DNA of 5,806 bases from Candidatus Parcubacteria bacterium (GTDB lineage Bacteria; Patescibacteriota; Minisyncoccia; Minisyncoccales; Minisyncoccaceae), in NCBI GenBank assembly GCA_017992335.1, contig JAGOOU010000010.1, positions 1-5,806 on the forward strand, given 5' to 3'. A model generated the notes under the pieces. It had not been told where the DNA came from and made no database searches. It saw nothing but the letters and a program-made list of their open reading frames with translations. Both the position numbers and the translations under genes were made by a program. Shown here in pieces: positions 5,207-5,806 of this stretch (position 1 is the stretch's first letter; each line of letters starts with the position of its first letter).

Positions 5207-5469
5207 AAAAAATAATTAAGAAAGAAAAAAGAATAGGGAAAATTAAGCACTATTTTGGAAAGATTAAAGTAGGAGTAATTAAATTAACAGATACATTATC
5301 AGTTGGAGATGAAATAATGGTAAAATCAAAAACAGAAGAAAGATTTAAACAAAAAGTTTCTTCGATAGAAGTTGATGGAAAAAAATTAAAGAAAGCTAAA
5401 AAAGGACAAATTATTGGATTAAAATTAAAAGACAAGGCAAGGGAAGATTATTTGGTTTTTAAGATATGA
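5203..5469 (+). CDS. EF-Tu domain 2-like small beta-barrel protein
   Basis: An 88-residue, lysine-rich protein. RIGKIKHYFGKIKVGVIKL (10-28), TLSVGDEIMVKSKTEERFKQKVSSI (31-55, not in full here as a motif) and KKAKKGQIIGLKL (63-75) match the beta-barrel second domain of translation GTPases, present without a GTPase domain. Such stand-alone proteins are usually named translation elongation factor-like and are common in CPR bacteria and archaea; a related barrel occurs at the end of some U32 peptidases. The biochemical role is unknown. The family normally has this length, so it is not a fragment. Its ATG overlaps the preceding TGA (ATGA, 5203-5206), and its own TGA overlaps the next ATG in the same way (5466-5469). 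No Shine-Dalgarno is visible, so translation probably depends on coupling to the gene before it. Confidence 0.8.
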   Translation: MKKIIKKEKRIGKIKHYFGKIKVGVIKLTDTLSVGDEIMVKSKTEERFKQKVSSIEVDGKKLKKAKKGQIIGLKLKDKAREDYLVFKI

Positions 5470-5806
5470 AGTTTATAGCAGACTTTCACATTCACTCTAA
5501 ATACTCCAGAGCTACTAGCAAAAGCACTGATTTAGATAATATTGCTAAGTATGCAAAAATAAAAGGAGTTGATGTTATGGGAACTGGTGATTTTACTCAC
5601 TATTTATGGATAAAAGAAATAAAAGAAAAATTAGAACCATGCGGAAATGGTGTTTTTTGTATTAAGGGGGATCCAAGCTTGAAATTTGTTTTAACCTCAG
5701 AGATAAGTTGCATTTATACTAAAAATGGAAAAACAAGAAAAATACACGTTGTTGTTTTTGCTCCAAGTATTGAAATAGTTGAAGAAATTAACGCTAAATT
5801 AGGTAA
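5466..5806 (+). CDS. EndoQ-type PHP-domain DNA repair endonuclease, N-terminal part (runs off window end)
   Basis: The 113 residues visible begin MKFIADFHIHSKYSRATS, a PHP metal-binding motif (His 8, His 10), and continue with AKIKGVDVMGTGDFTHYLW (30-48; Asp 42, His 45), FVLTSEISCIYTKNGK (74-89; Glu 79) and KIHVVVFAPSIE (92-103; His 94). The combination HIHSxYSRATS, GTGDFTH and TSEIS is that of the TIGR00375/EndoQ family, often mislabelled as UvrD helicase. EndoQ of Pyrococcus furiosus nicks DNA 5' to deaminated bases such as uracil and hypoxanthine and at abasic sites. Full members run to roughly 400 residues, so about three quarters, including the zinc-binding region, lies beyond the window. 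The start overlaps the preceding stop by 4 bp, making it the fourth gene of the operon. Confidence 0.85.
   Translation, partial: MKFIADFHIHSKYSRATSKSTDLDNIAKYAKIKGVDVMGTGDFTHYLWIKEIKEKLEPCGNGVFCIKGDPSLKFVLTSEISCIYTKNGKTRKIHVVVFAPSIEIVEEINAKLG

Noticed and set aside
4549..5435. Minus-strand open frames at 4549-4749, 4918-5250 and 5250-5435
   Set aside because: All lie opposite well-supported operon genes and have antisense-type composition.

Overview
This window is AT-rich (roughly one third GC), densely packed, and carries almost no Shine-Dalgarno-like sites. The protein families fit a Patescibacteria/CPR genome best: the Elp3 form with a CX3CX2C cluster motif, a NIF3 homologue of the type common in that group, a stand-alone EF-Tu-domain-2-like protein, and an EndoQ-type PHP nuclease. 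DPANN archaea share several of these families and cannot be excluded from sequence alone. TGA closes several genes, so there is no sign of the UGA-to-glycine recoding seen in Gracilibacteria and Absconditabacteria. The taxonomy is inference.

Region 1 (1-1453) is the downstream part of a diversity-generating retroelement (DGR) in the Bordetella phage BPP-1 order avd - TR - spacer - RT. It holds the last 45 residues of an Avd-type four-helix-bundle protein (3-140) and a template repeat of about 125 nt (about 164-289). The repeat is GC-richer than its surroundings, rich in AAC codons, and encodes the ligand-binding end of a C-type-lectin/FGE-like fold. After it come a spacer able to form several helices (290-465) and a reverse transcriptase (466 onward) with the DGR signature IGNLTSQ and a YMDD centre. 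The variable protein and its variable repeat are not in the window and most likely lie upstream.

The most striking feature is a run of ten G residues (1351-1360) inside the RT gene. It shifts the frame just before the conserved C-terminal segment. That segment (WFSYAKHGNAYFLRKKL) is intact in the next frame up to a stop at 1451-1453. Nine G residues would give an intact 328-residue RT; the ten present give a 323-residue product with an unrelated tail. This looks like a slippage-prone switch that could turn the mutagenic enzyme on and off. A sequencing or assembly error, or simple decay, must be ruled out.

Region 2 (1454-2498) holds a short AT-rich gap with a weak promoter candidate, then a NIF3/DUF34 dinuclear-metal protein.

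Region 3 (2485-4002, minus strand) is elp3, the tRNA wobble-uridine modifying radical SAM/GNAT enzyme, converging on and overlapping the NIF3 gene by 14 bp. Its start codon directly abuts the divergent start codon of a Trm9-like methyltransferase (4003-4638). In eukaryotes Elp3 and Trm9 act in sequence to make mcm5U34, so the pair may be a minimal wobble-uridine pathway.

Region 4 (4003-5806) is a plus-strand operon with overlapping start and stop codons: the methyltransferase, a SLOG/LOG-like nucleotide-binding protein, an EF-Tu-domain-2-like small protein, and the N-terminal part of an EndoQ-type DNA-repair endonuclease that runs off the window end. I see no tRNA, rRNA, CRISPR array or insertion sequence.
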